A stretch of DNA of 64,000 bases, taken from contig JAEBUN010000033.1 in the NCBI GenBank assembly GCA_023014365.1, positions 1 to 64,000 on the forward strand, given 5' to 3'. The notes beneath the pieces are model-generated. The model saw nothing but the letters and a program-made list of their open reading frames with translations. It was not told the DNA's origin and ran no database searches. Made by a program: the position numbers and the translations under genes. Each line of letters begins with the position of its first letter. Position 1 is the first letter of the stretch. The stretch comes from Lepiota brunneoincarnata (lineage: Eukaryota > Basidiomycota > Agaricomycetes > Agaricales > Agaricaceae). Of the stretch, positions 22,017 to 33,455 are shown one piece after another.

Positions 22017-22743
22017 TAGTACTTGGTATAGCCCCACCTAGCCTCTAAAATAGCCCGAACCCTTCTAGGCATACTTTCAATCAAATTCTGACACACTGAA
22101 GGTAGAATCTTATTCTACTCCACCTTTATCCTCTCCCACAACTCCAATATTCCTCCAGGAGGAGTATTATACTCCTCCAGCCTCCTTTTGATATAAGTCC
22201 ATAGGTGTTCAATAGGATTGAGGTCAGGAGACTGTGGGAGCCATACCATAACCTCCATTTTAGCTCTTTTAAACCACTTTGTAGCTGTTTGGCTCTTGTG
22301 CTTGGGATTATTGTCTTGTTGGAAGACAATATCTCCCACCTTCTTCTTGTACCACCCAAGGCTTTCCTGCAGTTCATCCTTCAAAATGCTGGTATAAAGG
22401 TTAGCATCCATCTTCCCCTCAATTTTGCATGGAATTCCCCCTCCTTTCCATAACATGCAGCCCCAGACCATGATAGAACCTCCTCCAAACTTCCTAGTTC
22501 CATCTACCAGCCTACTTTTCAGCTTCTCTGACCCTCTTTTCCAAACCCAATGTCTTCCATCTGATCCTAAACAATTGATTTTGGTTTCATCTGACCAAAC
22601 TACCCTCTTCCAGTCTTCCAAAGTCCAGTTGACATGTGCCTCAGCCCACTCCATCCTCTTCTGCTGGTGAGCTAAGCTGAGAAAAGGTCGTTTCACTTTG
22701 ACTACAGCTTTTATTCCAGCTCTTTTGAGTGCCCTGTGAATGG
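22017..22743 (-). pseudogene. Tc1-A transposase, C-terminal part (DDE domain)
   Basis: This part of the Tc1/IS630 transposase contains the catalytic triad: D in VVWSDETKI, D in VFQQDNNPKHKS and E in DLNPIEHLW, with 34 residues between the second and third (DD34E, the Tc1 signature). One in-frame stop lies near 22115 before the conserved C terminus. The N-terminal half is at 24339-24625, beyond the inserted Tc1-B. The enzyme would cut and paste the element at TA. Confidence 0.9.
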
Positions 22744-22745
22744 TA

Positions 22746-24336
22746 CAGTAGGTCAAAAAACTGTCCCAATGTTTTCACCATTTGGAAAGACCAGTTAATA
22801 GTGGACCAAGGTGATTACATCAATACTTGGGAAAATAGACAATGGTAATATAGTATATTGAAATCCTGAATCCATTTAAATCACGTGAATTGTCCGAGAA
22901 GTAATGGATTAATTAATAATTTAAAATATTAACTCATTGGGACAGTTTTTTGACACTCTGTCATTTTCCTAAAATCTACTTTTGGACAGGCCAAATCAAT
23001 ACCAAATCAAATGTGGGGATAACAAAAATTGCTATGTGACCTCTCCTATATCACATAATCATATTGAAATCACTTTAACCACCTTTTCTTCTTACTATTA
23101 CATTATAGAAGCTATATCTTCTACCTAGTACTCTCAAGTCATTTTTCTTCTTCAGAATAGCTATTCCCTGTAATAAACTCAGTCCAGACTGGTCCAGGAA
23201 AGAGTGCTATTGAGTGGATCAAGAAAGAAGTTGATCAAGATAAGGAAAACAATAAAAGAGGACAACTCTCTATACTTTCTTCTCAGAATAAACAATCAAT
23301 AACTTATTAGATCACTACTGGGAAGCTGGACAATGCTGTTCAAGCTACCCAATTCATCTCCTCTATCCTCCCACTCCTGTCACACTTCAAACAATCTGAA
23401 ATATGCTCAAGAGGAACAATTTCTGGTCTGTTATTAAGACTAAATAACCTCTTCTTAAGAAGCAACACTGAATTGCTCACTTCAAATTGCCCATGAGCAC
23501 AAGGATTGGACTATGGAAGATTGAAAATGGATATTATGGACAGATGAAACAAAAATCAACAAGCTTGGGTCATATGGGAAGATGTATAAGGGGGAAGGAC
23601 TCTTAGACAAGACTATTATTCCCACTGTTAAGCATGAATGCAGTGGTAACATTATGGTATGACAGGCTATGCAGTGGAAAGGAGTAGGAATGCTAGTAGA
23701 AGTTGAGAGGATCATAGATATAGAGCAGTACTGTGAGATTTTGGAGTGTGGGATGGTGAATAACTTTGAAACTTTGGAGATGGAGGAGGAGTGGATATTC
23801 TAGTAGGACAATGACCTAAAATACAAGTCTAAAAGGGCAATAGAGTGGTTTGAAGATAATAATATGGAAATTCTACTATAGCTTGCACAATCCCCTGACT
23901 CCAATTCCATTGAGCATCCCTGGATATACCTGAAGGACTGGTTGAAGGGATATGAGAAACCACCTGAGGAAACAAATGAATTATGGAACAGGTTGGTTGT
24001 AAAGTGGGATAGGATTGCTGCAGAAAGGTGTCAAAAACTTATAGAAAGCATGACCAGAAGGCTCAAGGCAGTTATCAAGGCAAAAGAGGCTATACAATGT
24101 ATAAATTAGGAAAATGATAGAGGGTCAAACAAGTGTCCCAATGAGTCAATATTTTAAATGATTAATTACTCCATCACTTCTCGGACAAATCACGTGATTT
24201 AAACGGATTTGGGTTCTCAATATGCTATATTGTCATTGTCTATTTTCCCAAGTATTTACATATGTAATCACCTTGGTCCACTATTAGCTGACCTTTCTGG
24301 ATAGTGAAAACATTGGGACAGTTTTTTGACCCACTG
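22746..24336 (+). mobile_element. Tc1-like element B with long terminal inverted repeats, nested in Tc1-A
   Basis: The ends are CAGTAGGTCAAAAAACTG at the left and the inverse of CAGTGGGTCAAAAAACTG at the right. TA is present on both sides (22744-22745 and 24337-24338). Terminal inverted repeats extend about 230 bp (22746-22975 and about 24105-24336). The outer motif GTCAAAAAACTGTCCCAATG reappears inverted at the inner edge of each repeat (near 22937-22960 and 24123-24145). The element disrupts the Tc1-A transposase gene. Confidence 0.93.
23180..24108 (+). pseudogene. Tc1-B transposase, heavily decayed
   Basis: The plus strand shows remnants of the same family: DWTMEDWKWILWTDETKIN, later DNDLKYKSKRAIEWF and AQSPDSNSIEHPWIYLKDW, then QKLIESMTRRLKAVIKAKEA before a TAG. 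Several stops interrupt it, including two adjacent ones before the second Asp. The spacing of the third acidic residue fits DD34E. The element can only have been moved in trans. Confidence 0.85.
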
Positions 24337-24338
24337 TA

Positions 24339-24625
24339 TTGGTAGAAAGAGATTGCTGGGTCATGTGTTGGAGTGATTTGGTAACCTGAACAGCATTATT
24401 GGCCTTTTGGGAGGTGATGAGTTTGACAGCATAGTAGGTATCACAGAAGGAAAGCTTGGATGGACAGCCACCAACAGACTTGGAGAGTATTGATCAATGT
24501 TTGGAGCAAAGTCTGGATATAGTACTAAGGCCTAGGCCCATAGTAGAAGAGATTTGAGCAGTAGAAATTCCCTTGTCCAAGAGAGAGAGAATGTGATTGA
24601 TCTGGGTAGTAGAAAGTGACCTCAT
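24339..24625 (-). pseudogene. Tc1-A transposase, N-terminal helix-turn-helix part
   Basis: It starts at ATG 24625-24623 and encodes MRSLSTTQINHILSLLDKG followed by a Psq-type helix-turn-helix (STAQISSTMGLGLSTISRL), then a TGA where the related element at 26629-28233 has CAA, and SKSVGGCPSKL. It ends at the TA into which Tc1-B inserted; the catalytic part continues at 22743. The domain would bind the terminal repeats. Confidence 0.85.
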
Positions 24626-24635
24626 GGTAGGGTAT

Positions 24636-25285
24636 TGTTAGAGCCGGTGCGGGTCGGGACCGAGGCGGAGGGTCAGGGTGGTATCCTTGATATAAGGTAA
24701 CCGGGGGACAGGGCAAAGTCAGTATGTAGACTTTGGGACTGAGGCGGAGTACGTCGGGCAGGGGGTTGGACTTGCGGCCTCAGCGTATGTGCTGTGCCCT
24801 CCTTTTGTCCTAGTCCATATTTCAGGAAGTCGGGGCTGAAGCAGAGCAAGGCAGAAGAGAGGAGAGGATAGAGAACAGGGAGCTGGTCTGCTGCCCGATT
24901 CAATTATCAGACTGAGGAGTACAAGCCAAGTACCTATGGTATATATACTATCAGCCTTACAAACTATGACTCATACTGACTACGTGTGGAGTGAAGCAGA
25001 GACCGATCTAGTTACAAACAGATTACGAATGGAATGGAAATGGGTACAGGTATGGAGACTAATAACGTATCTTGACTACGGACGGGAAATGGAGACAGGG
25101 GTATGAGACACCGAGGGTCAGGTGACCACGGCACGTGTGGAGGTGGTCGCGTGATCAGGGCAGTGGGTTGCGGTCGGAGCAGGTCAGGGCCAAGTTGGAG
25201 GGCAGAGGGTTGTTGTGTGGAACACATGTGGAGTTGAGAAGCCGAAGTTTAAACGATTAGACTCTGAGTTGGCATGGATATGACA
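24636..25285. repeat. Solo LTR (family 4), 650 bp, inserted in Tc1-A
   Basis: The insert begins TGTTAGAGCCGG and ends GATATGACA, flanked by the perfect 5-bp duplication GGTAT (24631-24635 and 25286-25290). The uninterrupted target is seen in the related element at about 26965-26980. It is clearly richer in GC and CpG than the surrounding repeats, which suggests a younger insertion or a different source family. Confidence 0.93.
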
Positions 25286-25689
25286 GGTATGGTAGGTTGG
25301 GGGGTTGGGTTAGGTATAGGAAGTAAGCACCTATATATATATATTATCCCATAGGGTCACATGATTTTATTTGCATTTATTTGATTACATTAAATGAAAT
25401 CATGTGATTATATATTAAGAGTTCCAAAACCTTTCCAATGCACTATAAATATTGGTTAATTCATTGACTTCCAAATATAGAATATTATGTAATCATTACT
25501 GGATCAATTAGTAGATGTGATATAGAGGTATATATATTTAAAATATGAGGTCTCTAGCTTCAGTATATCTAGAGCTATTCAAGGAATAGTTAAGACCTGG
25601 AGAACATTGGAAAGGTTTTGGCAGCTACTGTAGGTAGAAGTTTGGGAATGACACTAAGGTTTCTTCCTGCTCAGTCAATGCAATGCAAC

Positions 25690-26626
25690 AACTAGGTTGC
25701 CTTATAGGTTTGACAGTCTCCATTCTACTAAACAATCAGCATTTTTGTTCAATGTCCTAAACTTGTCTTGCATATCTACCATATTTAAAGACAAAGCAGT
25801 CTCTTTGTCACAGATTAGTGATATCCATTAGTGAGCCCTTACCCAAATCATCAATGCAATCAACAAACTTATATTCCATAACCCTGACCCTCCCTTCCAA
25901 CCAGTCTTCTAATTCATAATAGTCCTTACAAGTGCAAGCTAAGGTATTCTTTTGTCAACAATCCCTGTAATTTATTCTCTTCATTGACTCAATATATTCT
26001 CCAAACACCCAATCTATTTAATAAATATACCTACATTGCACCTAATGAAACTGTCTTTTGGAAACCAACTATTGTTATGCATACCATGAAGCATATGTAT
26101 GTATGAGGTCCAGACCAAACTACTATGCAACATCATTTTTAGTTATAATAAGCCTATTAGAGGCACCAAACTCACCTTACACCTCCTTGCAAATGTTTCT
26201 GGTAGCTCAATTTGCAATTTTTTCATTCTCTTCAAAATTCTAGTCCTTTCCACTTCATTCAACAAAAGCAGCTTTCTCCAGGGTTCAGACAAGGTTATAT
26301 TCTGACTTCTTCTCCCAAAAATTGACCATCAATTTTTTGGGTTCATTGTTTTCCTTCATCCTTTGTTTCAAGAGTGGCAGGCATACCTCTACCCTTTTAT
26401 GGTCACCAACACTACCTACTTTCTCTTCACAGGGCTCTATAGGCCAGTCACTTTAAGTTATATCTCCAATACCATTGCTATATATACTTACCAAAAACTT
26501 AGATTTTCTTTCACACTCTGCACCTTTTGGCAATATATGGTCTTTATTATGATTTGCAATTATGATGCCTTTCAAGCAGCAGAATCCAGTACTACCATAA
26601 CTCACAAATAATTTGGGTATACTACC
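25690..26626 (+). pseudogene. RecQ-like helicase pseudogene, N-terminal part
   Basis: Plus-strand reading, with stops, gives the pattern HPLFQEWQAYLYPFMVTN, then LCTFWQYMVFIMICNYDAFQAAESS and THK*FGYTT. I read this as the N-terminal, non-helicase part of the multicopy RecQ-like helicases found in mushroom genomes, from memory of their general layout. Tc1-C inserted at the TA at 26627-26628, and the coding trace continues after 28235. Confidence rests mainly on linkage to the clear helicase part downstream. Confidence 0.45.
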
Positions 26627-26628
26627 TA

Positions 26629-28233
26629 CAGTGGGCATCAAAACCCTTCTAATATTTTTTTACTTTCAGTTATTCCTTGAATAGCTCTAGAGATACTAAA
26701 GCTAGGGACTTCATATTTTAAATATATATACTCCTATATCTTATCTACAGATTGGTATAGCTATGATTACATAGAATTCCCTTTTTGGAATGTAGTGAAT
26801 TAAACAATATTTTCAGTACATTGGAAGGGTTTGCACCTCTCATCTATAATCACATGATTTTGTTTAATGCAATCAAATAGATGCAAATAAAAATTATGTG
26901 ACTATGTCGGATTATGTATATATACAGGTGCTTACTTCCCATGCCTAACCCAACTCCCCAACCTACCTTACCCTGCCATGAGATCACTTTCTACTACTTA
27001 AATCAATCATATCCTTTCTCTCCTAGACAAAGGGGTTTCTGCTACCCAAATCTCTTCTACTATAGGCCTAAGCCTTAGTACCATATCCAGACTTTGCTCC
27101 AACATCAATTAACACTCTCCAAGTCTGTTGGTGGCTGTCCACCCAAGCTTTCCTCCTCTGACACCTGTTATGCTATCAAACTTATTGCCTCCCAAAAAGT
27201 TGATAATGCTGTCCAGGTCACTAAATCACTTCAAAATATGACCCAGCAATCTCTCTCTACCAGCACAGTTCACAGGGTGTTCAAGAGAGCTGGAATGAAA
27301 GCTGTAGTCAAGGTGAAACAACCTTTTCTCAGCACCACTCACCAGCAGAAGAGGATGGAGTGGGCAGAAGCACATGCCAACTGGACTCTGGAAGACTGGA
27401 AGAGGGTAGTTTGGTCAGATGAGACCAAAATCAATCATTTGGGGTCAGATGAGAGGCATTGGGTTTGGAAAAGGGGGTCAGAGAAGTTAAAAGCTAGGCT
27501 GGTAGATGGAACTAGGAAGTTTGAAGGAGGTTCCATCATGGTCTGGGGCTGTATGTTGTGGGAAGGGGGGGGATTCCCATGCAGAATTGAAGGGAAGATG
27601 GATGCTGACCTTTATGTCAGCATTTTGGAAGATGAACTGCAGCAGAGCCTTGGGTGGTACAAGAAAAAGACAAGGGAAATTGTCTTTCAGCAAGACAATA
27701 AGCCTAAAAACAAGAGCTGGACAGCTACAAAGTGGTTTAAAAAAGCTAAAATAGAGGTTATAGTATGGCCCCCACAGTCTCCTGACCTCAACCCTATTGA
27801 ATACCTATGGACTTATATCAAAAGGAGGCTGAAGAAGTATGATACTCCTCTTAGGAGAATATTGGAGTTGTGGGAGAGGACAGAGGCAGAGTGGAATAAG
27901 ATTCCACCTTCAGTGTGTCAGAATTTGATTGAAAGTATGTCTAGGAGGGTTCAGGCCATTTTGCAGGCTGGAGGAGGCTATACCAAGTATTGAATACCTA
28001 TAATTGTATATTGTGTTTAATAAGCTGCAAAACCCTTCCAATGCACTGAAAATATTGTTTAATTCACCACATTCCAAAAAGGGAATTCTATGTAATCATA
28101 GCTATACCAATCTGTAGATAAGATATAGGAGTATATATATTTAAAATATGAAGTCCCTAGCTTTAGTATCTCTAGAGCTATTCAAAAAATAACTGAAAGT
28201 AAAAAAACATTGGAAGGGTTTTGATGCCTACTA
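26629..28233 (+). mobile_element. Tc1-like element C, complete with terminal repeats
   Basis: The left end is CAGTGGGCATCAAAACCC and the right end its inverse with TAGTAGGC. TA flanks both ends (26627-26628 and 28234-28235). Terminal inverted repeats are about 210 bp. The end motif (CAAAACCCTTCCAATG) recurs inverted at the inner edge of each repeat, near 26816-26835 and 28025-28045. The element is a sister of Tc1-A and splits the helicase pseudogene. Confidence 0.92.
26978..27993 (+). pseudogene. Tc1-C transposase, nearly intact DDE domain
   Basis: ATG 26978 matches the Tc1-A start. A TAA near 27002-27004 (CAG in Tc1-A) and a one-base loss near 27100 break the N-terminal part. From there the frame is open to TGA 27991-27993 and covers the end of the helix-turn-helix region and the whole catalytic domain: D in VVWSDETKI, D in VFQQDNKPKNKS and E in DLNPIEYLW (DD34E), ending GGGYTKY. 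It is the best-preserved transposase in the window. The full protein would be about 335 residues. Confidence 0.92.
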
Positions 28234-28235
28234 TA

Positions 28236-30195
28236 TGTATATTAATGTGTAACATTATAGCCACAATTCACACATCCCTGATGAGCTCACACTCTCCCAC
28301 TTCATGAGCACCACCCATATTAGTACCATCTCCTATATTTTAGTACCATCTCCTATATTTTTTTTGGCCATTCTCCCAAATTATTGGAACTACTTGAGAT
28401 GAGTAAAGGATATATCACCGAGATTGTGTCCTTTATTACTTGCATTTGCTAGAAAAATATTCCTAACCTGTCAACATGATCATTGATTCATCCCCACCAC
28501 ATTTATCTCCTCATTCAGGACTCATACTACAAGATGTTGCAACCACCTTCAAAACCAACATTCTGCCTAATTTGGTCAAGTTGTTTACAACAACACTTGT
28601 ATAGTCAAATGTAGCAATAGCTAATCTCCTTTTTTCTTATTCTACATCCCCTTATACTCCAATTTTTTATCTCCTGAACATTGTTGCACATCCCTTTCTG
28701 TTTATGAAACTGTGACAAATGTGTTCAGAAATGCTACTAAACTATAGTTTTACTAATATTAAACTAGCTCAAACAACACAACTCATGTATAAATGTAAGT
28801 GGCACTTAGTCTATATATTGCTGACTGGTAAGTAGATCACTCAATTTTTGGTACTATCCAAGCTCCAAACCAGTTTTTAAACAGTGGAAAGCAATACCTA
28901 GCACTTTGTGCACCAAATTCCCCAATACAGGTAGATTAATGTTATAGCTTCTACCCATTATCACTATGCACACCCAATACCAGTCTATTTCCCATAAATT
29001 CAAACTTACTTCCAATATATGATCTTATACAATATCAAGCAATGCATCCCCAATAAATATCCTTGCTACCATTGACCATATCATCTTTGCAAGTTTTAAG
29101 TCCTTTGTATCCAAGCTTATATAAAAGGACCTCCTTGTCTGCATTGTCATTGATGAAGCTCATCTAATCCTTACACATGTATCAAGGGAACTACCCCTAA
29201 TAGTAGGTTACTCTATTCTAAGTGATCACTCATTGACCTCAGTTTTGTTGGCTGCTTTGGGGTTCTCTAAGCATTATCTAGTCCAGGCACTTTTAGGAGT
29301 TATGGTCTAGGATACCTTAGACCTTACCTTGACACCCTCATCTCTTTCATCACCATATATATATGTATATTCTATTCTTATATATTGTTTATTGTTAATT
29401 GTACAATATCATCTAGCTACTGTAGTCATAGTTACAATGGCCTGGTCTGTGCACAAACCATTATGTATAAATATGTAGTGCAAGGAAGGATTACAATCCC
29501 CACTCAAATATTATTTGGGTTTCAGGCCTGTACACTTTCTTAACAATATGCCTCTTTTCAGCTAGTAATGAGCCTCCTCTGGTGGCTGATATCCTTTCCA
29601 ATCCAAATTATTACCATGACCACCACACTTCCCCTTACACTTGAATATGAACTATTTAGTATAATTGGTATGATGTCAGCAATCACCATTAGGACTCCCA
29701 CACTGAGGCCAAATATCTCATTTCAGGTCATATGTGTAATAAGCTCTCTGCAACAAACTATCAACAATAAGTATTGCAAGGTCTTATTATACTTACCAAC
29801 TAATTGCATTCTTGTTTTTTGCTTGTTCCTAAGAAAAACTAAGTATTATGCCCATCATTTGGGAGTTCCTTTTTGCCACTTACAGGTTGGATATGAGAAC
29901 CTTTCTGCTATACTTGACTATTTCCAAAATGAAGATGTATACAGATGTCTGGTTACAACCTTGGCTCTTAGTATCAGCTTTGATGTTTTCCATGTCACAC
30001 ATGTCATTCATATCAACTTCTCTTATGATATGATTTCATTTACCCAAGAAGCAGGCAGAGCTGGCCATAGTTCCTCTAGCCTTCCAGTATTCTCAATTGT
30101 CATTCTATTGCCTAGCACAAAGCTTCCCAAGTTTTTATCATCAGACTATTTTGGAAAGCAGATTTTATATATGTCCCTTTTAAATAAAATATGAT
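28236..30195 (+). pseudogene. RecQ-like helicase pseudogene, helicase domains
   Basis: The DExH box is seen as VCIVIDEAHLI (near 29139-29170). About 800 bp later the C-terminal helicase domain follows: YYAHHLGVPFCHLQVGY, TTLALSISFDVFHVTHVIHI and FTQEAGRAGHSS, matching RecQ motif VI (Q-E-S/A-G-R-A-G-R) with the last Arg replaced. Stops are scattered, no clear Walker A remains, and introns may be present. RecQ enzymes unwind DNA in repair; the multicopy mushroom relatives probably have another role. It lies in the transposon region and is split by Tc1-C. Confidence 0.75.
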
Positions 30196-30425
30196 GCTGC
30201 CAACTTGAAACTCAGCAATTTTTAGATGGAAATGCCAAGCTATATTCTATGTTACCTAACCATGTATCTCTGTGATGTATGTGACTACATGACTCATGAA
30301 CTATCTGAAGTAGCCCCTCCAGTTAGTAGTACTGTAGGATAGCAAAAGTTTTGCAAAAATTTATCATATAACCTTATTTAACAATAAACAAAAAATATTC
30401 CCACTGATCAACAACCCCATCCTAC

Positions 30426-31820
30426 ATGCCAAAAATAGCTGAACAAAAGAATACTGTCCCTGAACTATGCTTCTTGATATGTGTAAAGCATCAGGAGGGT
30501 ATTCCTGCTTATAAAATTGCTGATTTCTTTGGAGTCCATATTTCTACTGTCTATTAGGTTATCCATAGGCATAAAGAGTAAGTGTTAAATAAAGTGACAG
30601 ATCACTTATGAGTTAGTAACAAATTGTGATATATAAGTAATTAGCTGTTATATACACCCATCCCTTGGGGATGTCAATTAGTGGATACCAAGTTTCATGC
30701 CTTGTGTCCATTTTGACAGGATGGGACCTTAGACTAGCCAAATCCTATTATGTGAAGGGGAGTTACATACAAAGAACCTTTACATTTGACCGAATCAGTG
30801 GGCTTATCAAATCACACTATTATTAACAATGTGTGAATACATCAGTGATTGTTGATCAACTTGAGCTAGTGACTAGTAATCAGTATGTCACTGATACTAT
30901 TGACTCTACTCAGTTCAACAGTAAGGTCATCATGAAGATGCTCTCAGGTCTGGGAGACCTTCCTTATTGGATGACAAGGCAATGTGATACATCAAAATTG
31001 TGCTGGAAAAAAATAGACACCAAACTCTCCATGAGATCACCTACACAATAAATGCTTCTCTTAGCTCCCCTGCTTATTCCCACACTATTTAGCATACTAT
31101 TAGGTATCAATTGGGTCTTAGCCAATACATTGCTGCAAAAAACTATTTCTTAAGTCTTCCTATGTCAAAGCCAGGATGGTATGGGCAAGAGAATATTAGA
31201 GGTGGATAGAGGAGGACTGAATACATGTGATTTGGATAGATAAAGCTTCTGTGGAGATTGGAAAAGGTTCAAAAGTGGTTTGGATATGGAGGAGAGCTGG
31301 TAGGGGGTACACAGAAAGATATTTGGCCCCTACTTTCAAGTTTGGAAGACAGAGTCTTATAATATGGGGGTGTATGGCACATGGAAAACTCAGTCCACTG
31401 GTTTTTATACCCAAGGGTGTAAGGATAGCTGCAGATTATATTAGCCTCATCCTTAGTGGACCATTATGGGATTTTTATGGAAATTTATTGAAGGAGAGGG
31501 GACAGGTAGCAGTGATGAAAGATGGAGCTCCAGTCTATCAGGCAAGGATCACCCAACAATTCTGTGATTCCTGTCTCATTAATGGGCTTCTACATCTAGC
31601 TCAGTCACCAGATCTCAATCTCACTGAACATATATGGAGATACCTCAAAGTTAGAATAAATGACCAATCAAAAATCTCCAAAAACCTTGACAAACTTTAG
31701 AAGGCAATTCAGAAAGAATGGAGGATGATTGATATAAATTATATTAATGACCTAGTCAAGAGTATACTCAATCATGTTTAGGCTGTCTATGAGGCCAAGG
31801 GCTATCATACAAAATATTAA
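30426..31820 (+). pseudogene. Fourth Tc1/IS630-type transposase, decayed
   Basis: An N-terminal MPKIAEQKNTVPEL and a helix-turn-helix (YKIADFFGVHISTVY) are followed by unrelated or decayed sequence. The catalytic part at 31227-31700 has D in MIWIDKASVE, D in VAVMKDGAPVYQA and E in SPDLNLTEHIWRYLK, again with 34 residues between the last two. The C terminus ends YEAKGYHTKY at 31820. It is only distantly similar to elements A-C. Terminal repeats were not identified. Confidence 0.7.
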
Positions 31821-31974
31821 CATAATTTTAGATGTAGTTGTGGTAGCATAACAGTTCTTACCTCCTATATGTTAGGGTAACCTGAGAGACTCAAGTGACT
31901 CAGAGAGTCAAAATATTACTGTAGGGAAATCCTAAGAGAATATGGACAGTTGATGACTGGAAGGAGGTAATTTT

Positions 31975-33105
31975 CTCCAATGAATGTACCCATAGTTGAT
32001 CTATAGTTTCTTGTAACTATCTTGTATAGTCAAAGACTAGCTCCAACTCTTTCTTATCTGGGCTGTTCATAATATTATCCCCCTCATAAGGTCTGATGTC
32101 CTCATCAGACATATTCTCAGTATAGTCTGATAGGCTCTCCTGTGATGTTTGCTTTGGCAATGGAGTCCCAGTTAAAATAAGGATCAGGGTTTAGGGAATC
32201 ACTTCTGTAGCTTAGGGGCCTAAGGACAGCAGATCTTGGATGAGGTTGATGATGATAGGTTCTCTGAAGTAGGTTATAGCAGATGTGCTGATGGACCAGT
32301 TCAGGAAGTTGGTGGCTTTTACCAGTAGGTATAGTAGTGGTGTGGGCAGCTGGAATAATAATAGTGGGACCTTGAACTTGATTGAGGATAGGCCTGGCTA
32401 AGGTAAGATGTTATTTGATAGTATTTGTTGTAATATGTCAAATATTGTGGTTTATGGCTTTGTATATAAGGAATTGAGCTCTGCTTGATATTCCTTGTGG
32501 GTGGTAATGTAGGCCAGATACTATACTTGCAGATTGATGCTGGTAAGGATTTCTTTTGCAATGTTTCTTGTAATGGCTAGGGGCAATCTGTTGACAATAT
32601 CAACATTGGTAGCATGAATCTTACTTTGATATAGCTGAATCAACAGCAGGAATTGTAGCAGGTTCTGGAGGTGGATATGTGAGTGGTGGTAGTTCTGATA
32701 GGAGCATCATCAGAAGTAGATATAATTTGTACAGCACTTGATAGCTGGTTACTCATATCCACCATAAGAGTGTTGGAAGGTTGGGCAGTAGTCCTGATAA
32801 GTAAAATAAGGTGGTCCTGATTTTAGTTTCCATTGCTTAGGCTTGGGACTGGACTCTCAAATGGAAATTTGGTGAGAGTGGTTAATAACATGGCAGAAAT
32901 TGTGGTACAGTTCTGTTCCTCTGCTGTGCTAGAAAGAAGAGTGGCACATAGTTCTTGGAATTCTGTTGTTCAGTCATGGATGAGGTATTTGTGATACAGA
33001 AGAGCAGTAAATATCTTCCAGCAGCTGTTAACCAAGGGTACCAGTGTTGGGTCATGTTTAAGATAGGTTTCTGTAGTATGAAAGGGAACCTCATGTGAAA
33101 GGATG
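31975..33105 (-). mobile_element. Ty3 element remnant: ORF3 tail running into a family 3 LTR
   Basis: On the minus strand (about 32280 to 31975) an acidic coding stretch with SDEDIRPYEGDN continues in frame into IMNSPDKKELELVF. The latter is the start of the family 3 LTR (its first bases at 32061-32074 match 10323-10336). Another frame here shows DSIAKANITGEP, shared with the G1 ORF3 tail. The rest, to about 33105, is decayed coding-like sequence without a recognised domain. Confidence 0.5.
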
Positions 33106-33110
33106 GATTG

Positions 33111-33455
33111 TGTTATCAGAATACCTATCAGAAGAACAGTTATATTTAGCACATCTCTCTCATATTATATGTCACTCTGAAATGATCAGTAGTGTATATC
33201 AGAAGGACTATATTTAGTTATGACTTGTTCTGATTCCCTATGACTCATAATTACTTGAGTTTAGTTATTTATAGTAAGAATATAGCCACATCAAGTAATA
33301 TATAAGGATATAGTACATTAATATGTATCCTTACATAGTATGGTGCAGTTCATTCCATACACAAGCTTCTACCCATATTTATGTTTATAAATTGATAACT
33401 GAGTATCAAGTCTGTACAGATGCCCAGAGAGATTAAGTCATGTTACTACTAAGTT
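33111..33455 (+). repeat. Divergent LTR, family 1 type
   Basis: It begins TGTTATCAGAATACC and shares the AGTGTATATCAGAAGGACTA and TATATAAGGATATAGTAC segments with the G1 LTR, in plus orientation. The 3' end is degraded near 33455. It is the last transposon feature before the gene-rich part. Confidence 0.75.

Larger units (their letters stand above)
21854..25630 (-). mobile_element. Tc1-like element A carrying Tc1-B and a solo LTR
   Basis: The right end is a terminal inverted repeat ending CAAAACC...CTACTG followed by TA (25631-25632). The left outer end is truncated at 21853 by the LTR fragment. The subterminal repeats (about 21854-21985 and 25420-25630) match each other in inverse orientation. 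Between them lies a minus-strand transposase split by Tc1-B (22746-24336). A 650-bp solo LTR (24636-25285) sits just upstream of the transposase start. Confidence 0.85.

Noticed and set aside
24640..25280. ORFs in the GC-rich block between Tc1-A parts
   Set aside because: The block is a solo LTR with a perfect GGTAT duplication; the ORFs are short, Pro-rich by composition and not conserved.
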